Below are positions 34,703 through 44,058 of a stretch of 64,000 bases of DNA, piece after piece (position 1 is the stretch's first letter; every line of letters begins with the position of its first letter). This DNA is from JAXGPX01 sp040766745 (lineage in GTDB: Bacteria > Bacillota > Sulfobacillia > Fermentithermobacillales > Fermentithermobacillaceae), in the NCBI GenBank assembly GCA_040766745.1, contig JAXGPX010000004.1:62001-126000 (forward strand). Direction: 5' to 3'. The notes beneath the pieces were generated by a model. The model was not told where the DNA came from. It did not search any database and worked only from the letters and a program-made list of their open reading frames with translations. The translations under genes and the position numbers were made by a program.

Positions 34703-36157
34703 ATGGCTGAATACAAGGCAAGTGATGAAGTGGGAGACCTTGAACATGTTGAATGTGCAGGGAGAGATTCGGTTGATAAGGCGGTTGAATCGGCGGTGAA
34801 AGATTGGGTTGACAGGTTGACTGAACCGGCAGTGAAAGATTCGGTTGACCGGCTGGCTGAACCAGTGGTTAAAGATTCGGCGGACCGGCTGGCTGAACCA
34901 GTAGTTAAAGATTCGGTGGACTGGCTGGCTGAACCAGTAGTTAAAGATTCGGTTGATCAGCTGGCTGAATCAGCAATCAAAGATCGGGTTGAAGGTGTTC
35001 TGGATGCTTCCGAGGGCCGGGGAGTCTTCAAGAACGTTCTGTTTGCTACTATGGCACTGGAATTTGGGCAGGGGCTTCAGAGGGGGATTTTCAATAATTT
35101 CGTGGTTGAGGCTGTTGGGATTAACCCAGCCGAACTTGGATTTGTTCAGGGAGTAAGGGAGATCCCTGGGCTTCTGACAGCACCCCTTGCAATGTTGTCC
35201 CGGTATTTCAGCGAGAACGTCTATGCGGGCCTGTGCATAATTACTGCCGCCGCAGGCCTCTTGCTTCACATAGGTGTCAGCGGTGTTCCAATGCTCCTTT
35301 TCGCTACTCTCGTACTTTCCTTCGGGTTTCATCTTTTCTATCCGGTTCAATCTTCTATGATAATGAAATCTTGCTCGCCAGAGGAACGAGCAACCAGAAT
35401 GGGCCAGCTTAACAGCGGCGCAGCAGCATCCTCGCTGGCTGCATTTGCCATGGTGTTGATGCTTTCCAGGGCAGGGGGGCGGACCAATTACAACCTTATC
35501 CACTTAGTTGCAGGAGTTTCGGCGCTGTTAGGCGGTATCATGGTATTGGGCAGGAAGACAGGTACTGCAGGCAAGCCAGGCACGGTCATAGATTTCAATA
35601 TCAAGTACATGAGTTACTATGTGCTCACGTTCCTAGGTGGCGCAAGAAGACACGTAAATGCTACTTTCGCCGGTTACTTGCTGGTTGAGACCTATAGAAC
35701 GCCGGTTAGTACAATGGTGGTTCTCTCGGCTGTTTCGAGCTTGATTGCGATTTTCACCAGGCCGGTTATTGGAAAGATCATCGACAAATGGGGAGAACAG
35801 AGATCTTTGGTCTTCAACTATTCAATGGTTGCGGCGCTTTTCTGCTGCTACGCAGTTGTAAATGTCCCGCTTCTGCTGTATTTGATTTATGTTCTGGATA
35901 CGGGTCTTGTAGGGTTTGATGTGGCTATCACAACACACCTCGGTAAAATCGCGCCGAAAGAAGTATTGTCAGCTGAGTACGCCATGGGGAGCACTATTAA
36001 CCACATAAGCGGGATAGCAGTGCCGATGATTGGCGGGCTGGTATGGGATGTTGTGGGAGCCGGGGCGGTTTTCTTGGGGGGAGCGGTCATAGCTCTGATG
36101 TCCATGCTCTACAGCCGTAACCTTGACCAAAAGGAAAGAATGGCCCTGGGGGCTTAA
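34703..36157 (+). CDS. MFS transporter with N-terminal repeat tail
   Basis: 484 residues. The first 100 are a charged repeat (12-residue units VKDSVDRLAEPV, four clear copies plus flanking partial ones). After it begins an ordinary major-facilitator domain with about 12 spans (FQLQ-like GFVQGVREIPGLLTAPLAML, then ATRMGQLNSGAAASSLAAF, RPVIGKIIDKWGEQRSL). The RPVIGKIIDKWG stretch is the conserved loop between spans 8 and 9. Substrate unknown. The ATG at 34703 lies 8 bases after GGAGG; the upstream ATG at 34688 would place that site inside the gene. The tail is probably cytoplasmic. Confidence 0.85.
   Translation: MAEYKASDEVGDLEHVECAGRDSVDKAVESAVKDWVDRLTEPAVKDSVDRLAEPVVKDSADRLAEPVVKDSVDWLAEPVVKDSVDQLAESAIKDRVEGVLDASEGRGVFKNVLFATMALEFGQGLQRGIFNNFVVEAVGINPAELGFVQGVREIPGLLTAPLAMLSRYFSENVYAGLCIITAAAGLLLHIGVSGVPMLLFATLVLSFGFHLFYPVQSSMIMKSCSPEERATRMGQLNSGAAASSLAAFAMVLMLSRAGGRTNYNLIHLVAGVSALLGGIMVLGRKTGTAGKPGTVIDFNIKYMSYYVLTFLGGARRHVNATFAGYLLVETYRTPVSTMVVLSAVSSLIAIFTRPVIGKIIDKWGEQRSLVFNYSMVAALFCCYAVVNVPLLLYLIYVLDTGLVGFDVAITTHLGKIAPKEVLSAEYAMGSTINHISGIAVPMIGGLVWDVVGAGAVFLGGAVIALMSMLYSRNLDQKERMALGA
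34766..34996 (+). repeat. In-frame 36-bp repeat in the MFS transporter
   Basis: Units encode VKDSVDRLAEPV, VKDSADRLAEPV, VKDSVDWLAEPV and VKDSVDQLAESA, with degenerate half-units on both sides. Heptad-like spacing of V/L suggests a helix or coiled coil. Confidence 0.9.
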
Positions 36158-36288
36158 TGAACTTACAGGTTAGGCTGAGCGTAGCGGGAGCAGGTATCTA
36201 CAGAATTCCACGTTTGAGCCTTGTCGGCGGATAGCGGTTTTGCGGCCCTGGACCTCTCTTGACGATTTGGAAGTCCGACCATAACTGA

Positions 36289-36362
36289 ATGGCTCGTTTG
36301 GAGAGCCATACTGGTAGATTTCAGGGGTTCGGGGTGGCTGAATGGCTCGTCTGGAGAGCCAT
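36289..36362. repeat. Two copies of a small perfect hairpin
   Basis: ATGGCTC-N7-GAGCCAT at 36289-36309 and again at 36342-36362, 53 bp apart. A third half (GGAGAGCCAT) lies near 36485. The 53-bp spacing equals the period of the larger array 1.1 kb away. Confidence 0.7.
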
Positions 36363-36548
36363 TCCGGGAGTGCAAAGTCTTTTGTGTAAATGAGCTCTTA
36401 GGTCGCAGCGGGGAGTGCAAGGGTTTTGGTGTAAAATGTCATCATAGTTCGGTCACCCTAATCGGTTTTCGACTAGGTTCATATGGAGAGCCATTTGGCA
36501 GAAGCTAAAGGTATTGAGCAGATATGCCCTTTATACTTTTACGCCTTG
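36363..36548. other. Intergenic between convergent MFS and aldolase genes
   Basis: Includes a duplicated phrase GGAGTGCAAAG / GGAGTGCAAGG with TTTTGTGTAAA following (about 36367 and 36411). The same TGTGTAAATGAGCT phrase appears near 16551. No gene. Confidence 0.45.
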
Positions 36549-37187
36549 TCATAAAACTCTTCCTTTCCCGGAAACATCCTGCATCATTGCTACGTATTTA
36601 TGAGGAATTGGATTCAGTCCTCCCGCCAACAGAGCAAGATATGCCACATGGGACCCTTCCTCTATGTATATGGCACAGTTCAATGCTTTCTCTACTGTAT
36701 CATCTGCACACAGCGCACCGTGGTTTTGAAGGAGAACCGATTTTCTGCGGCTTCCAAGACACCGGGCTACCTCGTCAGCTAGTTCCTGTGACCCGGGAAG
36801 CCGGAAGCCTGCAACAGGTACAGGCCCGAACATTGCCAGAGGGACTGTAACAACAGGCAGTTCTTTGTTAAGGACCGAGAATACTGTGGCGTACAGGGAG
36901 TGCGTGTGGACGATTCCGTGTATGTTAGGGCGCAACCGGTACACAGCAGTGTGCATGGGAGTCTCAGAGGATGGGATCTGGCCTCCGTAAACAACTTTGC
37001 CATGCTGGTTGACGATGGTTATGTCCTCTGTTGTAAGAACCTCATACGGGATCCCTGACGGAGTGATAGCGATCAGTCCTGACTCGGGGTCTCTGGCAGA
37101 TACGTTTCCAGAGGTGCCCCGGGCCATCTGAAGGCGATATAGTTCCTGAGATGTTTTTAGCACGCGTTCTCTAAGTTCAGTCAGCAT
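36549..37187 (-). CDS. Class II aldolase/adducin family protein (fuculose-phosphate aldolase-like)
   Basis: 212 residues, normal for L-fuculose-1-phosphate or methylthioribulose-phosphate class II aldolases. Substrate-phosphate loop RGTSGNVSARD and ITPSGIPYE; zinc histidines in VHTHSLYATVFS and, later, LLQNHGALCAD. It cleaves or dehydrates a sugar phosphate to dihydroxyacetone phosphate and an aldehyde; the exact sugar is not decided. I chose the ATG at 37187, preceded by GGGAGGG, rather than the frame opening at 37352, which adds residues without similarity. Monocistronic; its upstream region merges into the 53-bp array. Confidence 0.87.
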   Translation of the reverse strand: MLTELRERVLKTSQELYRLQMARGTSGNVSARDPESGLIAITPSGIPYEVLTTEDITIVNQHGKVVYGGQIPSSETPMHTAVYRLRPNIHGIVHTHSLYATVFSVLNKELPVVTVPLAMFGPVPVAGFRLPGSQELADEVARCLGSRRKSVLLQNHGALCADDTVEKALNCAIYIEEGSHVAYLALLAGGLNPIPHKYVAMMQDVSGKGRVL

Positions 37188-37430
37188 ATTATCGACCCTC
37201 CCTAGTTCTGCTATTTCTATATACCATTTTTGAATCTTTTCCTCAAAATCCTTTAAAAGCAGTGTTACCTGGAGCATGATATTGTCACTGTAGGAGGTGA
37301 GCGAATCTTGCGACGTAGGCTTCACATTGCCGTATCTGTTAGAACGATTCAACTGGAAGAATTGATTGTGACTAATTGGCAGCCAATACCTAAGGGCACC
37401 CGGACCCTGTCTTGCCGGAACCTCCAGGAG

Positions 37431-38155
37431 TGGCCTACCACCCAGGCCACTCCCGAGCAGTTTAGCCTAATCCACAAGTTTAGTGGCCTACCACCCAGGC
37501 CACTCTCGAGCAAGTTTGCCTAATCCACTAGCCTAGTGGCCTACCACATAGGCCACTCCCGAGCAGTTTAGCCTAATCCACAAGATTAGTGGCCTACCAC
37601 ATAGGCCACTCCCGAGCAGTTTAGCCTAATCCACAAGTTTAGTGGCCTACCACCCAGGCCACTCTCGAGCAAGTTTGCCTAATCCACAAGTTTAGTGGCC
37701 TACCACCCAGGCCACTCTCGAGCAAGTTTGCCTAATCCACTAGCCTAGTGGCTTACCACATAGGCCACTCCTGAGCCATTTTGCCCAACCCACAAGCTTA
37801 GTGGCCTATCACCCAGGCCACTCTCGAGCAAGTTTGCCTAATCCACTAGCCTAGTGGCCTACCACATAGGCCACTCCCGAGCAATTTTGCCCAATCCACA
37901 AGATTGGTGGCCTACCACCCAGGCCACTGCTGAGCCATTTTGCCCAACCCACAAGCTTAGTGGCCTAGCACATAGGCCACTCCCAAGCGATGTCGCCCAA
38001 CCCACCAGCTTAGTGGCCTAGCACATAGGCCACTCCCAAGCGATGTCGCCCAATCCACAAGCTTAGTGGCCTACCACATAGGCCACTCCCGAGCAGTTTA
38101 GCCTAATCCACAAGTTTAGTGGCCTACCACCCAGGCCACTCCCAGGACAATTCTA
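37431..38155. repeat. 53-bp tandem array of hairpins, 14 units
   Basis: TGGCCTA (one copy TGGCTTA) occurs at 37431, 37484, 37537, 37590, 37643, 37696, 37749, 37802, 37855, 37908, 37961, 38014, 38067 and 38120: spacing is exactly 53 bp every time. Each unit has AGTGGCC...GGCCACT (7-bp arms, about 9-base loop with ACCACATA or ACCACCCA), then CCGAGCAGTTTAGCCTAATC and CACAAG. Variation between units is limited to a few positions and appears in blocks, so units spread by unequal exchange. Spacer parts are also conserved, so it is not a CRISPR. It occupies most of the divergent gap between the aldolase and tldD. Confidence 0.95.
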
Positions 38156-38378
38156 CCCCGAAGACTAAGCACGACATTATAGAAGGGTTTTTCAATCCAC
38201 CGTTTTAAGATTTCTGCAGTGGACTGTTCCGCAGATCGAACGCTGCCTGTAGGTAGGCCAGTATTCACAATACGGCTATAGCGTAAAAACGACTTATGCC
38301 GCTATTCGAAGGATTCTTGCAACTCGTGGCGAAGCAGTCAGGTAGCGGAGTTCGAATATGACTGGGGGTGCCTGAAGC

Positions 38379-39845
38379 GTGAATGATGTCTTGAAACTGG
38401 CACTGGACAGGGCAAAAAAGCTCGGTGCAGAGTATGCCGACGTAAGGTATGTTTCTTCTGACACTGAAAGAATCTCTACTAGAAATGGCAATGTTCACTC
38501 CATAGGAATGGATTCTGATTCAGGGTTTGGAATCAGAGTTCTGGTAGACGGAGCGTGGGGTTTTTCCTCATCCAGCGTCTCCACCGGCACCGATGGCAAG
38601 ATTTCCAAAGCCGGTCTTGCTGAGGTGGCAGAGGAGGCAGTAGGTATTGCAAGAGCGTCCGGCAGAAGCATCAAGAAGCCGGTTACTCTGTCGCCTGCAG
38701 AAATCATTCAGGATTCATGGGCCATGCCTGCCAAAACCGATCCCTTCGCAATGAAGATCGAAGACAAAGTTAGCTACTTGCTTGATTCGGAACGCCTAAT
38801 GAAACAGGCTGCTCCGGTAAGTCTTACATATGGTTCACTGGTATTCTTCCGTGAACATAAGTTGTTCCTGTCGACTGAGGGTTCCAGTATAGAGCAGAAA
38901 CTTACCCAGAGCGGGGGTAACATTGGTGCCATTGCCAGGGATGGGCAAGAAGTACAGGGGCGTTCGTACGCTGCACAGTTCGGAGGAGATTTTGCTCTTA
39001 AAGGCTGGGAGCATATCGATGAACTGGATTTTCCCGGAAATGCTCCTAGAGTGGCAAGGGACGCATGTGAACTGGTAAAAGCCCCGCAGTGTCCAAGCGG
39101 TGTAATGGATATTATCCTGGAAGGCTCTCAGCTGGCCCTGCAGATCCACGAATCGTGCGGCCATCCCATTGAACTAGACCGGGTCTTGGGAATGGAAGCG
39201 GGAATGGTGGGTACGTCGTTTTTGACTACGGAAAAGCAGGGCAACTTCCGCTATGGTTCGCCTGAAGTGAATATCGTCGCAGATGCTACTATACCAGGGG
39301 CTAACGGATCCTTTGGGTATGACGACGACGGGGTCCCCGCTCAGAAAACGACTATCGTAGACCAGGGTATCTTTACGAATTATCTTACTTCACGGGAGAC
39401 TGCAGGTGAGGTGGGGCAGGTATCGAACGGTGCCAACAGGGCGGTTAACTGGAACAGGATTCCTCTGGTCCGCATGACCAACATTAACCTTGAACCAGGA
39501 GATTATTCCCTGGATGAGATCATCAAAAACACAAAACACGGAATCTACATGGACCTGAACCGGAGTTACTCAATCGATGACAGGCGGTATAATTTCCAGT
39601 TTGGAACTGAGGTTGGTTGGGAAATCGAGGACGGGTCTATAAAACGTATGGTGAAGAATCCTACTTATACAGGCAACACGCCTGAATTCTGGAACTCATG
39701 TGACGCCATAGCCGGGCGAGACGAATGGAAAGTATGGGGGATCCCCAACTGCGGTAAGGGCGAGCCTGGCCAACCCATAAGAGTAGGGCATGGAGCTGCT
39801 CCTGCCAGATTCAGAAATGTAAGGGTAGGTGTTGGCAAATGGTAG
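38379..39845 (+). CDS. tldD: TldD-family metalloprotease
   Basis: 488 residues. The conserved HESCGHPIELDR supplies the HExxxH zinc site, and FGYDDDGVPAQKTTIVDQG and ETAGEVGQVSNGANRA are TldD blocks. TldD works with PmbA/TldE as a heterodimer that threads unfolded peptides and cleaves them; known jobs include maturing ribosomally made peptides (microcin B17) and degrading antitoxins. GTG start at 38379 with GGGGGTG upstream. The next gene overlaps its end by seven bases, so the pair is made together. Placed beside an amidohydrolase, a peptide-degrading role is likely. Confidence 0.93.
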   Translation: MNDVLKLALDRAKKLGAEYADVRYVSSDTERISTRNGNVHSIGMDSDSGFGIRVLVDGAWGFSSSSVSTGTDGKISKAGLAEVAEEAVGIARASGRSIKKPVTLSPAEIIQDSWAMPAKTDPFAMKIEDKVSYLLDSERLMKQAAPVSLTYGSLVFFREHKLFLSTEGSSIEQKLTQSGGNIGAIARDGQEVQGRSYAAQFGGDFALKGWEHIDELDFPGNAPRVARDACELVKAPQCPSGVMDIILEGSQLALQIHESCGHPIELDRVLGMEAGMVGTSFLTTEKQGNFRYGSPEVNIVADATIPGANGSFGYDDDGVPAQKTTIVDQGIFTNYLTSRETAGEVGQVSNGANRAVNWNRIPLVRMTNINLEPGDYSLDEIIKNTKHGIYMDLNRSYSIDDRRYNFQFGTEVGWEIEDGSIKRMVKNPTYTGNTPEFWNSCDAIAGRDEWKVWGIPNCGKGEPGQPIRVGHGAAPARFRNVRVGVGKW

Positions 39846-41185
39846 GAATGGTGGGAAAAGAAAGAGCCCTGGAAATTGTGGAAAGGGCTTTGAAGGCCTC
39901 ACCGGCTGATCAAACCGAGGTAAGATTGACAGGTTACCAGAGCCGGCTTACCAGGTATGCAAATTCGGTAATTCACCAGAATGTATCTGAAACCAATGCC
40001 AGGCTGTCGGTAAAGGCGTTTTTCGGGAAGAAAATGGGTAGAGCCGGCACAAACAAGTTGGACCGGGATTCAATCTTAAGAACTGTTAAACAGGCTGTGG
40101 AACTGGCAAAGCTTTCGCCAGAGAACTCTGAGTTTGTGTCCCTTCCCGGGCCCCGGCCCATTGAGGAAATTCCTTGTTGGTTTGAATCGAGTGCTTCGGC
40201 TGGCCCCGAGGCCCGGGCTGGGAACGTGCTTAAGGTTATCTATAGGGCCGGAAAGTCAGGGTTTGAAGCAGCGGGTGCTCATTCCACTTCCACGAATGAG
40301 ACTGCTGTAGGGAACTCTCTGGGTGTACGAGCATACGGCGCTTCAACTTCCGCTGATCTTACATGCGTAGTTTTGTCAGGCCAGGGTTCAGGGTTTGCTC
40401 AGGCTTCCTCCAGGGATCTTCTGGATATTGATGCTGGCAAGGTAGCAGAAGAGGCGATTTCCCGCTGTGCTATGAACAAGGGACAAATCGTTCTTGAGCC
40501 AGGGGAGTATGCTGTTGTGTTGGAACCATATGCTGTGGCTGATCTGGTTTCATTCCTATCTGGCATGGGCTTTTCAGCCCTTTCGTACCAAGAGGGCAGG
40601 TCGTTCCTTTGTGGAAAACTGGGCACCCAGATTATGTCCCCTTTAATCACTATATGGGACGACGGACTGGATCCAACTGGGGCTCCGTTCCCGTTTGATA
40701 ATGAAGGGCAACCTAAGTCTAAGGTAGTGCTTGTCGAAAACGGCGTGGCAAAGAATATAGTTTATGATTCTTTTGCTGCTTTCAAGGAAGGCAAGGAGCA
40801 ATCTACAGGCCATGCAGGGTACTACCCTGGTGGATCTGCGTCGGACCTGTTTCTGTCAGGTACGCCGGGGAATACCCTGACCCGGCACGAACTTATATCC
40901 GGGCTTGATCGGGGAATCCTGGTTACAAGATTTCACTATGTAAGGACGGTTCACAGCCAGAAGACAATCATAACCGGCATGACAAGAGACGGTACATTCC
41001 TGGTTGAGGACGGGAAGATAACAGGTGCCATCAAGAATATGAGGTTTACCGAAAGTATACTGAGAGCCCTTAGCAGCACTGAGGCTGTTGGCCGGGAGCA
41101 AATGCTCATTGGTACTGTCCGCAGTGTAGTTGCTCCGGCCATGAGGCTGGGTACATTCAACTTTACAGGCCAGGCTGGACATTGA
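39839..41185 (+). CDS. pmbA: PmbA/TldE-family partner of TldD
   Basis: 448 residues. Lacks the HExxxH zinc motif, as expected for the E subunit of TldD/E. Family blocks: FGKKMGRAGTNKLDRDSI, FEAAGAHSTSTNETAVGNS, VVLEPYAVADLVSFLS, LDPTGAPFPFDNEG and GHAGYYPGGSA. The start lies within the last codons of tldD (ATG 39839, or ATG 39848), implying translational coupling. Together they would form the hexameric protease. The following amidohydrolase starts 21 bp downstream, so three genes form one operon. Confidence 0.9.
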   Translation: MVGMVGKERALEIVERALKASPADQTEVRLTGYQSRLTRYANSVIHQNVSETNARLSVKAFFGKKMGRAGTNKLDRDSILRTVKQAVELAKLSPENSEFVSLPGPRPIEEIPCWFESSASAGPEARAGNVLKVIYRAGKSGFEAAGAHSTSTNETAVGNSLGVRAYGASTSADLTCVVLSGQGSGFAQASSRDLLDIDAGKVAEEAISRCAMNKGQIVLEPGEYAVVLEPYAVADLVSFLSGMGFSALSYQEGRSFLCGKLGTQIMSPLITIWDDGLDPTGAPFPFDNEGQPKSKVVLVENGVAKNIVYDSFAAFKEGKEQSTGHAGYYPGGSASDLFLSGTPGNTLTRHELISGLDRGILVTRFHYVRTVHSQKTIITGMTRDGTFLVEDGKITGAIKNMRFTESILRALSSTEAVGREQMLIGTVRSVVAPAMRLGTFNFTGQAGH

Positions 41186-41205
41186 GATTCTTGGAGGTGG
41201 TATAA

Positions 41206-42453
41206 GTGGGTTTAGCAATCAAGAATGCAACTTTGTTTGACGGTACCGGGAAGATGCCGTACGGGCCTATCACTGTGGTTGTCGCGGGAGATAGGATAGA
41301 GAAGGTCGGGCCTTCTAACCAGGTGCCTATTCCGGAAAATCTTCAGGCGGCTGGAAATGTCATAGATGGCACAGGTATGTTTCTAATGCCCGGGCTGGTA
41401 GATTCCCATGTACACATTACAGGTTCAGGGGATCCCAACTCACTGAGAAGGATGAAGGAACTTGTGCCCCATGCAGCCATACGGTCGACTCTTAATGCTA
41501 GGGCGGCCTTGGAAGCGGGCATAACTGCACTAAGAGATGCAGGGGGTGGATTTCAGATAGATTTGGCTCTTAAGCAGGCCATTAACGAAGGGCTTGTTCC
41601 GGGCCCGAGGCTTCAGGTGGCGTGCAAGAGCCTTTCTATTACCGGAGGACATGGAGACAGCCGCAATGGTTGGCCGCCTGAAATCGAGTTCAAAGGGCGT
41701 TATGTGGTAGACAGCCCCGATGAGGCGAGGAGGGCAGCCAGGGAACAGCTCAGGGATGGCGCAGATCATCTGAAACTCCATGCAACAGGTGGAGTTATGT
41801 CAGAAGGCGACGTTCCTACAGCCCGAGGATTGACTGTCGAAGAAATGCGGGCTGCCATTGAGGAAGCACACAATGTTGGCAAGAAAACAATGGCCCACGC
41901 ACAGGGTTCAAACGGAATCAAGAATGCAATTTTAGCAGGCATATCTTCAATTGAACACGGGTTCTACCTTACTGATGAGATTATTGAACTCATGTTGAAA
42001 AACGATGTATTCCTGGTTCCGACGTTGTGCGCGGTTCATCACATTGTAGTACAGGGCACCGAAGCAGGCATCCCCGGATATGGGGTGGTAAAGGCGAGAG
42101 AGGCCCAGAAGGCCCACGTAGAAAGTTTCCTTAAGGCATATAAGGCGGGGGTAAAGATTGCCATGGGGACAGATGCGGCGACGCCTTTCAATTACCATGG
42201 CAATAACGCTTTGGAATTGGAACTCATGGTTAATGCGGGTATGAAACCGGTCGACGCTTTGGTTGCTGCAACAAGCCGGGGTGCCGAACTAATGGGCTGG
42301 GAAGACAGAATGGGGCAGGTGAAACCGGGTTTCTGGGCTGATCTTATACTTGTGGAAGGAAATCCGGCCGAAGACGTTAAGGTGCTTCAAGCCAAAAGCA
42401 GCATCAAACTGGTTATAAAAGGCGGGAAGATAGAGTTGGATAGGAGAGGTTAG
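41206..42453 (+). CDS. Metal-dependent amidohydrolase (imidazolonepropionase/prolidase-like)
   Basis: 415 residues. Superfamily beta-sandwich plus TIM barrel: DSHVHITG (HxH), the probable carboxylated-lysine strand DHLKLHATGG, HAQGSNG, SIEHGFYL and MGTDAATPF with the catalytic aspartate. The N-terminus AIKNATLFDGTGKMPYG and C-terminus GFWADLILVEGNPAEDV match the group often named imidazolonepropionase-like or Xaa-Pro dipeptidase. GTG start at 41206 behind TTGGAGGTGG. It follows the protease pair and could process released dipeptides or cyclic products. A strong terminator follows. Confidence 0.88.
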   Translation: MGLAIKNATLFDGTGKMPYGPITVVVAGDRIEKVGPSNQVPIPENLQAAGNVIDGTGMFLMPGLVDSHVHITGSGDPNSLRRMKELVPHAAIRSTLNARAALEAGITALRDAGGGFQIDLALKQAINEGLVPGPRLQVACKSLSITGGHGDSRNGWPPEIEFKGRYVVDSPDEARRAAREQLRDGADHLKLHATGGVMSEGDVPTARGLTVEEMRAAIEEAHNVGKKTMAHAQGSNGIKNAILAGISSIEHGFYLTDEIIELMLKNDVFLVPTLCAVHHIVVQGTEAGIPGYGVVKAREAQKAHVESFLKAYKAGVKIAMGTDAATPFNYHGNNALELELMVNAGMKPVDALVAATSRGAELMGWEDRMGQVKPGFWADLILVEGNPAEDVKVLQAKSSIKLVIKGGKIELDRRG

Positions 42454-42468
42454 AAACGGGCGCGAAAT

Positions 42469-42525
42469 GCCGCGTCATCCGGCTCCTTGCCGGTGTTTCC
42501 GGATGACACGGCGCCTTTTCTTCTT
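42469..42525 (+). terminator. Terminator after the tldD-pmbA-amidohydrolase operon
   Basis: GCCGCGTCATCCGG (42469-42482) pairs with CCGGATGACACGGC (42499-42512) with one G-U pair, followed by GCCTTTTCTTCTTT. Confidence 0.92.
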
Positions 42526-42554
42526 TAATTCCTGGTCCCTTTGGCCTGGGAGTG

Positions 42555-42893
42555 TTACATGTACTCCAGCATGTTCAGAGAATCATTCAATATTTTCTGA
42601 ATGTCGGTAAGGGTTATTAGAATCCGCTCTTCGGCCGCAATGAAGCGTTGGATAGGGCCATGCATATTTACGATTTCCTGGGTTTGCGAGAACTCGGATT
42701 TAGTTTTCTCGTCAGGCTCTTTTCCAGCCATCAAGGCCGTTTGAACCATGAACTGCTGCCGCCTGTATTTCTTGAGGATCTCTATTGCAGACTCTTTTTC
42801 CTGAAGGGCCTGTTTGGCCTTTTGGTATTCCTTGTATTCGGGGCTCTCCTTAAGCTCTCGCGCAAGCTCGTAGGCCTTGTCGTAAACGGCCAT
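42555..42893 (-). CDS. YlbF/YmcA family protein
   Basis: 112 residues, all helical. The pattern AYELARELKESPEYKEYQKA and YRRQQFMVQTALMAGKE is that of YlbF/YmcA (Com_YlbF). In Bacillus such proteins form the iron-sulfur Y-complex with RNase Y adjusting mRNA processing, competence and sporulation. The iron-binding cysteines of those three proteins are not obvious here, so it may be a stand-alone paralogue. ATG at 42893 behind AAAGGAGG. Converges with the amidohydrolase operon. Confidence 0.85.
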   Translation of the reverse strand: MAVYDKAYELARELKESPEYKEYQKAKQALQEKESAIEILKKYRRQQFMVQTALMAGKEPDEKTKSEFSQTQEIVNMHGPIQRFIAAEERILITLTDIQKILNDSLNMLEYM

Positions 42894-43068
42894 AGTAGGT
42901 TTTCCTCCTTTTGAACTGTTCCAATTTCTATGCTTTGGCGCAAAACTGCTATCTTTTCATTCGTACAATTCTTTCAGATCAATGATTACATCTTGAGGAA
43001 GATTATGCAACTGCGGCACGTTTCAGATCTATCGACATTTGCCGCCAAAGCTGGCAAACTCGCCGGGG

Positions 43069-44058
43069 TTACTGATGGACCAGGTAGCCTGGGGGGAGAA
43101 TTAGTGACGCCAGAACACCTGCCAAAACTGACGCAAATACAAGAAGCCCGAATACTGTTAGGACGACTCGCTTGCTTTTGGCTTCCTTAATCAGTATCAA
43201 TAGCCCTATCCCTGAGTTCGAGGCGAGGCCGCTGATGGTAGCCGGGAACGACAGCATGCCTGCCCGAAAACTTTCTGCAAGGGCAACAGATGTGGCACAT
43301 GACGGAATCAGCCCGACTAGAGCCGCAACAACAGGCTGCCAGAGCCCGGGTTTGGTCAGGGCGGCCGCAATCCGTCCTTGTGCGGCATGCCCAATGAAGT
43401 TGAACACGGCAGATAGAACGAAGACCATAGACGCAGTCCTAAGAGTACGAGAGACTGCGTGAGATGCGATTTCAGCAGGTCGTGACTTATCACCGATGCA
43501 GCTACAACTACATGCTGGGCCGTGTTTCTCTGCGGCATGATGGCAGGCTGGGCCTAGAGACGTGGAATTTGAGCCTGAAATTTGGTCCTGGCCTGCGTTT
43601 CTGTCTGTGCCCGGCTTTGCCCCCCTAGACCTAGACTTGGATCTCTGGAGCACTGCAGCGTTGATGCAGATTCCTGCCACAGCTCCCCAAACCAGTTTGG
43701 TGGCAAGCAAAGGTACTACCCACGGTAATGAGGCCGGGTCAGAAAGCATGACTGGTAGCGCCTCGTCAGACGTGGAAATATATGCGGACAGCAACGAGCC
43801 TATGGGGATCATTCCTTCAACAAAGAGAGTGGTGGCTACTACAGAAAAGCCACATTGAGGAATTAGGCCTAGTGCTGCTGCTGCGACAGGCCCAACGAAA
43901 GGCTGGGAGAAGGCCTTGGCTATTCTTGATGACGTGGACCTGTGGGAGATTATCTCAACAGCAACGAAGACCACGAACAGCACAGGCAGCATGGTTCCGG
44001 TGTGAACCAGGCTTTCATATAGTACTTCGCTTAGGTGCTCAAGTACATGCTGCTCCAA
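43069..44058 (-). CDS. Putative manganese/arsenic-type permease (ArsP_2-like)
   Basis: About 329 residues with roughly ten hydrophobic spans in two repeats: AAALGLIPQCGFSVVATTLF in the first half and AALVGLIPSCATSVALAESF in the second share the motif GLIPxC. This is the hallmark of the putative manganese transporter/arsenic efflux family. Between the halves lies a soluble loop rich in His and Cys (CHHAAEKHG, CSCSC), likely a metal-sensing or delivery site. The frame opens at TTG 44082; TTG 44058, nine bases from CGGAGG, is better placed. Ion specificity is not proven. Confidence 0.8.
   Translation of the reverse strand: MEQHVLEHLSEVLYESLVHTGTMLPVLFVVFVAVEIISHRSTSSRIAKAFSQPFVGPVAAAALGLIPQCGFSVVATTLFVEGMIPIGSLLSAYISTSDEALPVMLSDPASLPWVVPLLATKLVWGAVAGICINAAVLQRSKSRSRGAKPGTDRNAGQDQISGSNSTSLGPACHHAAEKHGPACSCSCIGDKSRPAEIASHAVSRTLRTASMVFVLSAVFNFIGHAAQGRIAAALTKPGLWQPVVAALVGLIPSCATSVALAESFRAGMLSFPATISGLASNSGIGLLILIKEAKSKRVVLTVFGLLVFASVLAGVLASLILPPGYLVHQ

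Noticed and set aside
37431..38155. CRISPR array
   Set aside because: The period is regular, but the would-be spacers are as conserved as the repeats, unit length is 53 bp in total, and no cas genes are present.
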